Shown here piece after piece: positions 26,204 to 34,849 of a stretch of 64,000 nucleotides of DNA (within the stretch, counting starts at the first letter, position 1; each line of letters starts with the position of its first letter). The notes under the pieces were generated by a model, which made no database searches, was not told the DNA's origin, and was given only the letters and a program-made list of their open reading frames with translations. A program made the translations under genes and the position numbers. The stretch comes from G963665925 sp963676345 (lineage in GTDB: Bacteria > Bacillota > Clostridia > Peptostreptococcales > Acidaminobacteraceae): positions 806,001 to 870,000 of the forward strand of contig CAXXTS010000002.1 in the NCBI GenBank assembly GCA_963676345.2, in the 5' to 3' direction.

Positions 26204-28492
26204 TTACTCCTCTACCCCTTCAGTTTTTTGTTCTGCGCCATCTATAACCATAACCTCACCATTAAGGGCTGAAACAATGGCATCATAAGACCAGAGTTCT
26301 TTAACCTGCTGACCTGAGTCACGAGTATAGGCTACTTCAATTTCTGGAATCGATGTGTCTATGCCCCAGTTAAGCGTAAAACCACTTCTATTGTCTGAAC
26401 AGAATGTATCAAGGAAGGATGCGGCGTCAAGTGTAGAGCCTGTAATGCCCCCTACAGCTGTATCAAATTCGCCAATCATCATATGGTCATAGTAAATACC
26501 CGGAAACTCCTTAGGCATAATTTCAACCGTCACCTTAATTTGGTGCTTGTCACTTACAAAAGCCGCTTCCATGGCATCCTTCAAATAGGTCGCCATAAGC
26601 GCCTGTGTTTCACTGCCGCTGAAATAGTAAAATTCTATTGTGATTTCGTCGCCCTTTTGATAGAGACCTTCATCTACAAGTGTATCCAGTGCCTTCTCAA
26701 AGTAGGCTCTCGCAGCGTCAATATTGTACCCATATGTCGAAGGGGACAAGTCATTTCCAACTACCTGACCTTGAGGTGTATTTCTATAAATAATCCCACT
26801 TTCAGCTTCAACCACATAGGCATCTGTGAAGAGATACATCTGAGTCTGTGATGTCTTCATCACTTCCTCTGCCAGTTTTTTTCTGTCAATGGCATGGTAA
26901 ATACCCATCTTAAAGTCTGTATTGGCAAGTATCGGTTCTGGCACCCAGTCACTTTCCGGGAAGGCTTTGACTTGTCCCTCTACTGAACCGGTGCCATTGA
27001 TCATCATTCTAAAGGTTGTGGTTCCCGGTATACGTTTAAGTCCCGGGTGACTGCTAAACGCTTCATAATGCGGTGATGGCAGAACCGCACCATCCAGTTT
27101 TCCTGCTAAAAATTCTTGAAAACGCATTTCCACATCATCAATAATGGTCATGACACGGCCGGTATAGAAATACTTATCTGCATCATGGTATAGGTCATTT
27201 TTTAACATCCTGATGATTTTGTCACTCTCAAAGTAATCCACATAATAAACACCGTGATAGGCAATAGAGTTTTCGTCTATGCCATAGCCTTCGCCCAGTG
27301 CCTCGTAGAGTTCCAATTGAATTGGGGTCATCACAAATGAGCCCAGAAAATACTTGACGTTCCACTGGGACTGTTCATCGACAAAGGTCAGCTCTATCGT
27401 TCTGTCATCAACAAGCTTAATACCAACATCTTCCCACTGGGCTACGCCATCTACAAAGTTTTGTGCGTTCACAATTTTCATCGAGCTCGTGCAGAAATCC
27501 CCACCACCACTGATGGCCCTGAACCATTTTTCTTCAAGAGCCAATTTATAGGTTTCATAAAAGTCGACAGCGGTTATGTCGCGGTCTGTAATCATGGAGG
27601 TGTCGGTATGGTCATTGAATTTCCATACAAGGCCATCTCTTATACTGAACTGCCATTTGTTTGATACGGTCTTGCCGTTTTGAAGGGTTCTGCCCGCGAC
27701 AGGTACTGGATCGCCAGATGCCATTGATGGTGCAAGCACGTAGCCTGTCTTGTCTTCGTTAAACTCATAAACATAAGGCGCATCTAGATAACTCCCCATT
27801 ACTGCAGAAGTCACCGAATCATCATACCGCCACTGGTTCCACTGGGATGGATTTTCAGAAAGGGCCGTTCTGAGGGTATACTCGCCAACGCGGCCTTTTT
27901 CTCCATCTTCCATGAGAACATGACTGTCATCTACTGCCATGGTTGAAAACTCTGTACCAAAGTGGACAACAGGCAAATACGTGTCGCTTAAAAGCTGCAT
28001 TCTATTTGAATATAGATTAAAACCTGCATCTGCGGTCAGGGGCACGCCGGCGTACTGATTATGGAGCAGATAATCTTCCGCGGCAGCCATAAAGGTGTGT
28101 CTTAAATCTGCAGACGCGAATTTGAAATTGTATAGTCCCTGAGCTGGTGCCGCTGGGATGCCCGTGACTGTAACCACTCTACTTTCAGAAACTGGGGTTC
28201 CCTTAACGGAATAGGTTAGTTTATAGTTTCCTGGTTCTAGGGCATTCACTTCTCCCTCAACCACAATTTGTCCACTCAAGTCCTTGCCATCAGCATCAAG
28301 AACAGATACACCTTCAAGCGGGTCGAATGCTGTCAGTTCCACAATAGATGTATTTTCAATACCATGAATAGAAAATGCTGATTCTACCGGTTCACCAGGT
28401 GCGTCCCCCTGCGTGCTACATCCAGCAAGCACCACCAGCATCACAACAAGACCCCACATAGCCAATAAAGCTTGCACCCTTTTCATTGTCAT
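26204..28492 (-). CDS. oppA: Oligopeptide-binding lipoprotein (OppA type) with N-terminal Ig-like domain
   Basis: About 762 residues. Signal peptide with lipobox VVLAGC gives a membrane-anchored lipoprotein. Residues about 35-115 (LTAFDPLEGVSVLDADGKD...LEPGNYKLTYSV) look like a DUF5011-type bacterial Ig domain, which is unusual in an OppA. The family-5 solute-binding fold follows (ITAVDFYETYKLAL, DFKMGIYHAIDRKKLAE, late YNIDAARAYFEKAL). The ATG at 28492 sits 10 bases after GGAG; the GTG at 28501 is too close. First gene of the operon oppA-B-C-D-F-DUF3899. Confidence 0.9.
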   Translation of the reverse strand: MTMKRVQALLAMWGLVVMLVVLAGCSTQGDAPGEPVESAFSIHGIENTSIVELTAFDPLEGVSVLDADGKDLSGQIVVEGEVNALEPGNYKLTYSVKGTPVSESRVVTVTGIPAAPAQGLYNFKFASADLRHTFMAAAEDYLLHNQYAGVPLTADAGFNLYSNRMQLLSDTYLPVVHFGTEFSTMAVDDSHVLMEDGEKGRVGEYTLRTALSENPSQWNQWRYDDSVTSAVMGSYLDAPYVYEFNEDKTGYVLAPSMASGDPVPVAGRTLQNGKTVSNKWQFSIRDGLVWKFNDHTDTSMITDRDITAVDFYETYKLALEEKWFRAISGGGDFCTSSMKIVNAQNFVDGVAQWEDVGIKLVDDRTIELTFVDEQSQWNVKYFLGSFVMTPIQLELYEALGEGYGIDENSIAYHGVYYVDYFESDKIIRMLKNDLYHDADKYFYTGRVMTIIDDVEMRFQEFLAGKLDGAVLPSPHYEAFSSHPGLKRIPGTTTFRMMINGTGSVEGQVKAFPESDWVPEPILANTDFKMGIYHAIDRKKLAEEVMKTSQTQMYLFTDAYVVEAESGIIYRNTPQGQVVGNDLSPSTYGYNIDAARAYFEKALDTLVDEGLYQKGDEITIEFYYFSGSETQALMATYLKDAMEAAFVSDKHQIKVTVEIMPKEFPGIYYDHMMIGEFDTAVGGITGSTLDAASFLDTFCSDNRSGFTLNWGIDTSIPEIEVAYTRDSGQQVKELWSYDAIVSALNGEVMVIDGAEQKTEGVEE

Positions 28493-28501
28493 TACAATCA
28501 C

Positions 28502-28761
28502 GCTCCTTTTTGTGTCTGCCCATATTTTCTGTTCAACCGCCCTTGAAACTTGTAATTTCCTCTTTGGGTTTCGAAATACTAAAGAGTATATTTATACTTA
28601 AATTCATTGCTTATTCGTGTTTTGACACCATTGTCCGTAGAAGTATGCAGAATATTCCGCTTTATATGATTCCAGCTCTCCTGTTATACATTTATTTCCC
28701 TTTAATGGTCTGCCTGAAACGTTAAGTGTATGCAAAGACTCCCTTCTATCCGTTTTTATGC
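28502..28761 (-). other. Upstream region of the opp operon
   Basis: No gene seen. A/T-rich, with TATAAA and TATACT boxes near 28590-28600 on the minus strand but no good -35 partner, so I did not call a promoter. Confidence 0.3.
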
Positions 28762-28811
28762 ATAAAAAAGACAATCAGCCCCTACCGTTTAAGATAGGGG
28801 CTGATTGTCTT
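28762..28811 (-). terminator. Terminator of the sigma/anti-sigma operon
   Basis: Perfect 17-bp stem (28768-28784 with 28795-28811), core CAATCAGCCCC. The minus strand continues into TTTTTT, 23 bp after the anti-sigma stop. Confidence 0.92.
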
Positions 28812-28833
28812 ATCTATTATGATGCTTATCCGC

Positions 28834-29286
28834 TTAAAGCTCACTTCGCAGTTTCTTCCATAAAGCCGTTATTCCAAGTGTCGCTGCCAAAATGAGTGCA
28901 ATAAAAGCAAACAAGAAGGCCAGGGGGATGAATCCGAATGCTTCGACGAGGGTTCCGTCCTCTGCAACATAACTCCCTGCTGCATTATAGGCATACAGGC
29001 TTGATAGACTTGCCAGTATGGAAGCAACCATACTTCCTATAAGAAAAGATCGGCGCTTGTCCCGCTTCCACTTTTTTGAGAGTGTTTTTAATGGCCTTGC
29101 CTGGTCCAGATTGTTCATGTCTGAAGATGAAAGGCCCAGTATGTCTGCCTGCATTTTTTCAAGCTCAGCTTTGCAGCTATCACAGCTTTTAATATGTGTC
29201 TCAACCAGCCTCCTGCTGTCTTCACTGCATACATCGTCGTAATAAAGCGGCAATAAATCCTGAATGACATTACATGTTATATTCAT
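28834..29286 (-). CDS. Anti-sigma factor with zinc-binding domain
   Basis: A 150-residue membrane protein. The N-terminal zinc anti-sigma motif H-x3-C-x2-C (ETHIKSCDSC, residues about 30-39) is followed by two hydrophobic segments in the C-terminal half. The family holds its ECF sigma factor inactive at the membrane until a signal releases it. It overlaps the ECF sigma gene upstream by 4 bp. Confidence 0.88.
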   Translation of the reverse strand: MNITCNVIQDLLPLYYDDVCSEDSRRLVETHIKSCDSCKAELEKMQADILGLSSSDMNNLDQARPLKTLSKKWKRDKRRSFLIGSMVASILASLSSLYAYNAAGSYVAEDGTLVEAFGFIPLAFLFAFIALILAATLGITALWKKLRSEL

Positions 29287-29780
29287 TGAATTGACTCCTT
29301 AATTTTCTTTTTCGCACGGTGAAAAACAATTCTCGCCCAACCTTCTGTTTTCCCGAAAAGTTGTCCTATTTTTGAAAAGGACAACTCTCCGAAGGTTCTC
29401 AGCATGAAAACTTCTTTATAAGGCTCCTCCATTGCATGCAAAACCTGATGAATGACAAAGGCTTGATCCTTATTGACCAAACGCTGTTCGATATCATTGA
29501 CATCGAGGTCTGCTTCAATTTCTTTATCTACATGATTTACTTCTGCATTTTTTTCTGTGCTTTTTTCTTTTCTGTAATGTGAGTAGTATGTATTCTTGGC
29601 AATTTGACAAAGCCATACATAAATTTTGCAGCTGCCATTATAGGTGTCCATACTCTTTAGAGCCTTAAAAAAGCTGTCTTGCGTGATTTCCTCAGCAAGA
29701 GCACTACTGCGGCATAATGTTAAGACATACTTATATACATCATCGAAATATAAGCGATATATTTCGTCAAAATCTGTCAT
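29283..29780 (-). CDS. ECF-type RNA polymerase sigma factor
   Basis: About 165 residues. Region 2 (YRLYFDDVYKYVLTLCRSSALAEEITQDSFFKAL) and region 4 (MEEPYKEVFMLRTFGELSFSKIGQLFGKTEGWARIVFHRAKK) are both present. ATG at 29780 follows GGGAGTGAG and is preferred to the upstream in-frame start at 29810. It is co-transcribed and coupled with its anti-sigma factor. Targets cannot be read from the window. Confidence 0.92.
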   Translation of the reverse strand: MTDFDEIYRLYFDDVYKYVLTLCRSSALAEEITQDSFFKALKSMDTYNGSCKIYVWLCQIAKNTYYSHYRKEKSTEKNAEVNHVDKEIEADLDVNDIEQRLVNKDQAFVIHQVLHAMEEPYKEVFMLRTFGELSFSKIGQLFGKTEGWARIVFHRAKKKIKESIQ

Positions 29781-29910
29781 GGTCTCACTCCCTTCACTTA
29801 TATAACGCATGAAAGTAGATTTCGTTACACATTTTTTTATTTTTTATAACGATACTTACTCAACTCTTACCCGCTTAGACTTTCAAAGTGATCATTAATT
29901 TATGCAGTAG

Positions 29911-29940
29911 TTGCTTTAACCTGTTTTGAAATGATACTAT
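29911..29940 (+). promoter_or_regulatory. Putative promoter of lipB
   Basis: TTGCTT (29911-29916), 18-bp spacer, TACTAT (29935-29940), 82 bp before the lipB ATG. Only a moderate match. Confidence 0.35.
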
Positions 29941-30021
29941 TTAAACACAGCATTACACGAAAGGATCTGCCTTTATAAAGAAACTCAGTATCATGACGGC
30001 TTTGATTTTAGGGGGGATTTT

Positions 30022-30690
30022 ATGGATTTAAATATTGTACGGCTGGGCCGACTTGATTACGGCCAAGCACTGGATGTCCAGCTTGATCTGCTAAAAAAAC
30101 GACAGGACGGCGAAATTGGCGACACGCTCATTCTCGTTGAGCACCCGCCTGTACTGACACTGGGCAAGCGGTCTTCAGAAGGACTTATTCTGGCTTCTGA
30201 AGAAGTGCTTAAAGAGCATGGTATTTCTGTTTACCAGACAAATCGCGGCGGTCTTGTTACCTACCACGGTGATGGCCAGCTGGTTGGATACCCCATTGTT
30301 GATATCAAACGCAGTGGCATCGGTATCAGACGCTTTGTCGGGGGGCTTGAGCAGGTTTTTATTGACCTGCTGCGCAATGAGTACGGCATTGATGCCGGTA
30401 AAGACGCTGAACATACAGGCGTTTGGGTAGGTAAGTCTAAAATCACTGCCATTGGCCTTGCTGTGCGCAGAGGCGTCACCATGCATGGCTTTGCCTTTAA
30501 TGTCTGCCCTAACATGGCACACTTTGGACTCATTGTTCCATGCGGCATTCAGGACAGAGGCGTTGCATCGCTTGAAACACTGCTTGGAAAAAGTGTGGAT
30601 TTTTCCCACGTCAGCAAGCAGGTTATTGAGTATTTTAAAAACGAGTTTGGATATGAAACCGCTATTGAAATGGATTATGAAAGACCCTAA
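30022..30690 (+). CDS. lipB: Octanoyl-[acyl-carrier-protein]:protein octanoyltransferase (LipB)
   Basis: A 222-residue enzyme that moves octanoate from acyl carrier protein to lipoyl domains. Family landmarks: LVEHPPVLTLGKRS, NRGGLVTYHGDGQLVGYPI, the catalytic Lys in SKITAIG and the acyl-Cys in IVPCGI. Ribosome site GGGGGG before the ATG. No lipA lies next to it, and it is a single-gene unit with its own terminator. Confidence 0.95.
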   Translation: MDLNIVRLGRLDYGQALDVQLDLLKKRQDGEIGDTLILVEHPPVLTLGKRSSEGLILASEEVLKEHGISVYQTNRGGLVTYHGDGQLVGYPIVDIKRSGIGIRRFVGGLEQVFIDLLRNEYGIDAGKDAEHTGVWVGKSKITAIGLAVRRGVTMHGFAFNVCPNMAHFGLIVPCGIQDRGVASLETLLGKSVDFSHVSKQVIEYFKNEFGYETAIEMDYERP

Positions 30691-30720
30691 GCACCATTAG
30701 AAATTATATAACCTGAAACT

Positions 30721-30773
30721 AAAAATCCAGTAGGTCTGCGCTGAGATGCTACGCTGAACCTACTGGATTTTTT
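30721..30773 (+). terminator. Terminator of lipB
   Basis: Perfect 15-bp stem AAAAATCCAGTAGGT (30721-30735) with ACCTACTGGATTTTT (30758-30772). Confidence 0.88.
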
Positions 30774-30901
30774 CATACTTAAATACAAAGTTAGTAATGC
30801 ACTTACCATGCTCTATCATTTTATTTTCGTTTTACGCCTCTATACGGATATGTTTTATAGCACCCTACTCTTGTAAGACTCTACATGTAGGTTTCATGTC
30901 C

Positions 30902-32173
30902 TTATACTTTGACGTTTTCAATCAGCTTCATTAAATACTTAGACTGAAAAGTCTCGCTCACAAGCATTTGTTTTACAGGGGGCAGCTTTAAAAACGCACC
31001 CGTAAAGGCGGCCATAAAGCGGTGGCTTGTCATGGCCTGATTATCAAAAATCAGGTTATGGAGGGTGTCTGTTTCAATGGCTTCCAGAACAAGTTTATGG
31101 ACTGTATTCACAGGTGTAAATATACGTTTGTCCCTTTTTTTCATGACGATGGCTTCTAGCCCGCAAACCCGTTCGCAGACCCCACACCCCAAACACAGGG
31201 TCTGATCAAATGCTACGCGCGTCTTGCCCTCTTTTTCTTCCAGAGTAAAACACCCTACAGGACAGACCGACACACACTTTTGGCAATGCACGCAGGTGTC
31301 TTTTCTAACTGCAATGAAATTTGATGAACTGATGGCCTGTGGCACCCCCATCTTTTTTGCACCCTTGAGCGCCATGCAGCAACATGCACAACAGTTGCAA
31401 ATGAAGCCTACATCATCCTGAACGTTTTCAGCAAACTGCACCAGATTATGTTCATAGGCCAGTTCAAGAATTTCAAGTGCCTCCTCCTTAGAAATCAGTC
31501 GTGTATAACCATGCTTTGACAGAGAATGAGACAAGTCATTGATGGAAAGGCACATTTCCTGAGGGGCATCACACGCCTGGCCCAGATGCTCAGCCTTATG
31601 TCTGCAATAACACCTGCTGACACCAAGACTCTTTGCATTTTCAATAATGCGCGTCGCTTTTTCATAGTCTAAAACATAGGCCATGTCTGCATCATTGTCT
31701 GTATCTATAATTGATTTTTCGTTCACCAGAACTCTGCCAATGGGTGTTTTAAGGGAAAGAAGCTTACGCATAAAATCTTCTTCCGTCTCTAAATACTGGT
31801 GAAAGAGTTCACTGAGCAGCTTTTGATCGAAGTGCCCGCCTGTGCGCATTAAGGCAAACTCAAAAAAACCAATCATAGGCGGCGGCACAACGTATTTTTG
31901 CTCTGACTGGTCATTCATATCCAGCAGCAATGCCTTTTCAGCCAAGCTGTTCAAAATTTCATAAGCCTGTGCTTCTGATTTCTTCCAAATCCGGGCTGCT
32001 TCTTTGACACCAAAGGGCTTGATGGGAAGAAGGGAGACCAGCGATGCTTCCTCGTGTGTGAACATGACCCTTAAGATTTCATACAAGGACTCTGATTCAG
32101 GCGCACCTTGCGGAAACTTATTGTAGCGGTCGATTAAATTTTTATAGCCTGTTCGGCCTGTCAAATGCGCCAT
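30902..32173 (-). CDS. Winged-helix / 4Fe-4S iron-sulfur protein
   Basis: A 423-residue soluble protein of unknown role. The first 100 residues look like a winged helix (ARIWKKSEAQAYEILNSLAEKALL). Cys at about 188, 190, 201 and 208 (RCYCRHKAEHLGQAC...C) and a run ICNCCACCC at about 258-266 could hold extra metal. Two [4Fe-4S] motifs follow: CVHCQKCVSVCPVGC (294-308) and CLGCGVCERVC (327-337). Similar ferredoxin-type proteins occur in anaerobes, but I know no fixed function. It starts 31 bp after the RsmH-like gene and is probably in its operon. Confidence 0.82.
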   Translation of the reverse strand: MAHLTGRTGYKNLIDRYNKFPQGAPESESLYEILRVMFTHEEASLVSLLPIKPFGVKEAARIWKKSEAQAYEILNSLAEKALLLDMNDQSEQKYVVPPPMIGFFEFALMRTGGHFDQKLLSELFHQYLETEEDFMRKLLSLKTPIGRVLVNEKSIIDTDNDADMAYVLDYEKATRIIENAKSLGVSRCYCRHKAEHLGQACDAPQEMCLSINDLSHSLSKHGYTRLISKEEALEILELAYEHNLVQFAENVQDDVGFICNCCACCCMALKGAKKMGVPQAISSSNFIAVRKDTCVHCQKCVSVCPVGCFTLEEKEGKTRVAFDQTLCLGCGVCERVCGLEAIVMKKRDKRIFTPVNTVHKLVLEAIETDTLHNLIFDNQAMTSHRFMAAFTGAFLKLPPVKQMLVSETFQSKYLMKLIENVKV

Positions 32174-32204
32174 GAATCCCCCTCTAGTCTGTTTTAAGTA
32201 CTAA

Positions 32205-33383
32205 CTACGCCTTGATGGCCCAACGCATTTTAGTTGACTTCGCACGGCTGTTTTCAAAGCACTCTTTTGCTGATGGACGAATGATATCTTTTGCAATTTC
32301 CTGATAGACACCTTCACGGTAAAAACGCTTGAATGATTTTTTCACCAGTCTGTCCTCGCCGGAATGGAATGAAAGAATCGCTACTCGTCCACCTGGCGCG
32401 AGGGCGTCTGGCAATTTCTCAAGAAACTCATACAGGACTTCAAACTCTTCGTTAACATCTATACGAAGGGCTTGAAATGAACGCTGAGATGACTTGCGTA
32501 CCACTTGCTTGCGTTTCTTTTCGGGGATAAAGTCAAGCGCCTCTTCAATCACCTGATAAAGATGGCGTGTCGTTTTAATGGCTCCTTTTTTTCTAATTTC
32601 AGTAATGATGGCCTTAGCGATTTCCGCTGCATGGGGCTCATCCGCATTTTCTATGAGCATGCCTTCTAGTTCTGCCTGTGAAATGTTTTGAAGACGCTCT
32701 GCAGCTGAAATGCCCTTTTTAGGATTGAGTCTTAAATCCAGAGGCCCTTCTGTCTTATAGGAAAAACCACGTTCTGGATTGTCAATCTGCATTGAAGATA
32801 CACCTAGGTCCGCCAGAATAAAATCCAGTGGTCCCGACTCTGCCACAACCTGATCGATGTTTGCAAAGTTCAACTGCTTAATGGTTAAAATATCTTCTCC
32901 ATAGCCTTGTTTTTCAAGTCTCGATTTGGTCTTTGGCAGTTCAATGGGATCGATGTCAAGCGCATACAAATGGCCTTCTTGCTTTAGACACGCCAGCATT
33001 TTTGAAGCGTGACCCCCGTATCCGAGTGTTGCATCAAGCCCCTTCTGCCCCGGCTTGATCTGAAGAAATTCCAGAATTTCTTCCACGCAAATTGAAATGT
33101 GCATGCCCGCAGGCGTGCCACCTTTCTTGATAACCTTTGCAACGGTATCTGCATATTTATCGGGTTGATGTTCCTTATACTTTTCTTTATATGATTTTGG
33201 ATGTGTGCCTTTGTAGCGAACACGTCGTTTGTGTTTTTTCTGTGGCGGCTGATCTGAATCTGGCGCCTGCTGGGGGTTCTGAGCCTGATTGGTTTCTTGT
33301 CCCTCTTGCTTTTTCGCGTTCACATTTTCTTCTATTGGTGATTCATTTTGTCTTCCATTTTGTCGTTTCTCTTGATTTCCCAT
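32205..33383 (-). CDS. RsmH-like 16S rRNA cytosine methyltransferase with basic N-terminal extension
   Basis: About 392 residues, against some 310 for RsmH. The methyltransferase begins near residue 94 (MHISICVEEILEFL) with the SAM loop DATLGYGGHASKML, then LADLGVSSMQIDNPERGFSY and the late AILSFHSGEDRLVKKSFK typical of RsmH (MraW). The first 90 residues are low-complexity, rich in Gln, Asn, Lys and Arg. ATG at 33383 follows GAGAGAGGG and is preferred to 33437. It is not beside cell-division genes and has GYGGHA rather than the usual GGGGHS, so it may be a paralogue of the true RsmH. Confidence 0.85.
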   Translation of the reverse strand: MGNQEKRQNGRQNESPIEENVNAKKQEGQETNQAQNPQQAPDSDQPPQKKHKRRVRYKGTHPKSYKEKYKEHQPDKYADTVAKVIKKGGTPAGMHISICVEEILEFLQIKPGQKGLDATLGYGGHASKMLACLKQEGHLYALDIDPIELPKTKSRLEKQGYGEDILTIKQLNFANIDQVVAESGPLDFILADLGVSSMQIDNPERGFSYKTEGPLDLRLNPKKGISAAERLQNISQAELEGMLIENADEPHAAEIAKAIITEIRKKGAIKTTRHLYQVIEEALDFIPEKKRKQVVRKSSQRSFQALRIDVNEEFEVLYEFLEKLPDALAPGGRVAILSFHSGEDRLVKKSFKRFYREGVYQEIAKDIIRPSAKECFENSRAKSTKMRWAIKA

Positions 33384-33465
33384 AAAATACCCTCTCTCAA
33401 GTGCTTTTGTTTCAATCATTATAGCATTTTTGAACAATCTGCCTCTAATCTACACAAAAAAACGA

Positions 33466-33506
33466 AATGGATTTCAAGTCCATGAAATCCATTTCGCATA
33501 TACTTT
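33466..33506 (-). terminator. Terminator of the aminotransferase gene
   Basis: Perfect 13-bp stem CGAAATGGATTTC/GAAATCCATTTCG (33473-33485, 33494-33506). The minus strand continues into TTTTTTT. Confidence 0.88.
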
Positions 33507-33570
33507 ATAGCATTAATTTTAAGATGTAAATGCGTTTGCACACCACTTCCTAAAAGTGAATGGCAAGCCC

Positions 33571-34761
33571 TTATTTATACAGGTCTTTCAGTTTTGAAAA
33601 GGCTGCAAATGAGCGTTCAATCATTTCCGGTGAAACGCAGTATGAAATCCGCACATAACCCGGACACCCAAAATCATCTGCTGGAACAATCAGCAGATTG
33701 AACTGCTTGGCATTTTCAGAAAACTTGTTTGCATCTTCTTCCATAGCCTTAACAAAAAGATAAAAAGCGCCGTCTGGACGAACACACTCGTATCCCATTT
33801 CTGTAAGTGTTTCATATAACATTTTCCGATTTGTGTCATATAGACTGATGTCACCTGTTTCCCCAAGACATTTCAAAATGACCTTCTGGAACAGACTCGG
33901 TGCACACACATAGCCTTGGGCACGACCCGCACCACATGCGGCTGTATAGATTTCTTTGCCATTTTCCACTTCATCAGGAACCAGTATGTATCCAATACGC
34001 TCACCCGGAAGGGACAGCGATTTGCTGAAAGAGTAACAGATCACCGTATTACTATATATATGGGGCAGGTAGGGAACCTCTACACCATCATAAACAATTT
34101 CGCGATATGGCTCATCCGCAAGGATGTAAATTGGCTTTTTATAAGCTTGTGACTTTTCCTTAAGGACTTGAGCCAACTCTTCAAGGGTCTCTCTTGAATA
34201 GACAACACCAGACGGGTTGTTCGGTGAGTTGATAATCACACCCTTTGTATTTGGGGTGATTGCCTCTTCCAGAGCCCCCATATCAATTTGGAAATGCCCT
34301 GTATCCGGCTCAATAACAACAATTTTAGCACCGGCATTTTTAATGAAAACCTGATACTCAGGGAAATAGGGTGCAATAATGATAAATTCATCATCAGGCG
34401 TTTGTGTTAACGCTTTAAGCGTTATGGTCAAGGACGCTGCTGCACCGCATGTCATATAGAAGTTCTGTGCACTCAGATTGCAGGCATATTTTTTATTCAT
34501 ATAATCAGCTAGGCCAGTTCTCACTTCCAAATCACCCTGAGCAGACGTATAGCCGTGAATTTCTGCCGTATTTGGTGTCTCTAGTAGTTCAAGAATTGCA
34601 TTCTTGACACATTCTGGTGCCGGTACTGTCGGATTTCCGATACTGAAATCGAAAACATTTTCCTTCCCTACAATGGCTTCTTGCTTCTTACCATACTCAA
34701 ACAGCTCGCGAATCACTGAACTGTTAGATCCAAATCCAAACATTTGCTCTGAAACTATCAT
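33571..34761 (-). CDS. PLP-dependent aminotransferase (class I/II)
   Basis: A 396-residue fold-type I aminotransferase. NSPNNPSGVVYS, the DEPYRE segment, the PLP-lysine motif SFSKSLSLPGERIGY and the late Arg in GYVRISYC are all in place. Substrate is not determinable; related enzymes act on aspartate, alanine or aromatic amino acids. ATG at 34761 lies 8 bases after GGAG; the GTG at 34770 overlaps that site. It follows the 3-hydroxyisobutyryl-CoA hydrolase-like gene with an 88-bp gap, which suggests branched-chain or other amino-acid breakdown. Confidence 0.92.
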   Translation of the reverse strand: MIVSEQMFGFGSNSSVIRELFEYGKKQEAIVGKENVFDFSIGNPTVPAPECVKNAILELLETPNTAEIHGYTSAQGDLEVRTGLADYMNKKYACNLSAQNFYMTCGAAASLTITLKALTQTPDDEFIIIAPYFPEYQVFIKNAGAKIVVIEPDTGHFQIDMGALEEAITPNTKGVIINSPNNPSGVVYSRETLEELAQVLKEKSQAYKKPIYILADEPYREIVYDGVEVPYLPHIYSNTVICYSFSKSLSLPGERIGYILVPDEVENGKEIYTAACGAGRAQGYVCAPSLFQKVILKCLGETGDISLYDTNRKMLYETLTEMGYECVRPDGAFYLFVKAMEEDANKFSENAKQFNLLIVPADDFGCPGYVRISYCVSPEMIERSFAAFSKLKDLYK

Positions 34762-34849
34762 GTTAATCACTCCTTCGCCTTATTCGTATGTACTATATAT
34801 CTTACTTTCTCTCAATCTTACTTTTTCTCATTCTCAATACATTTTTTGA

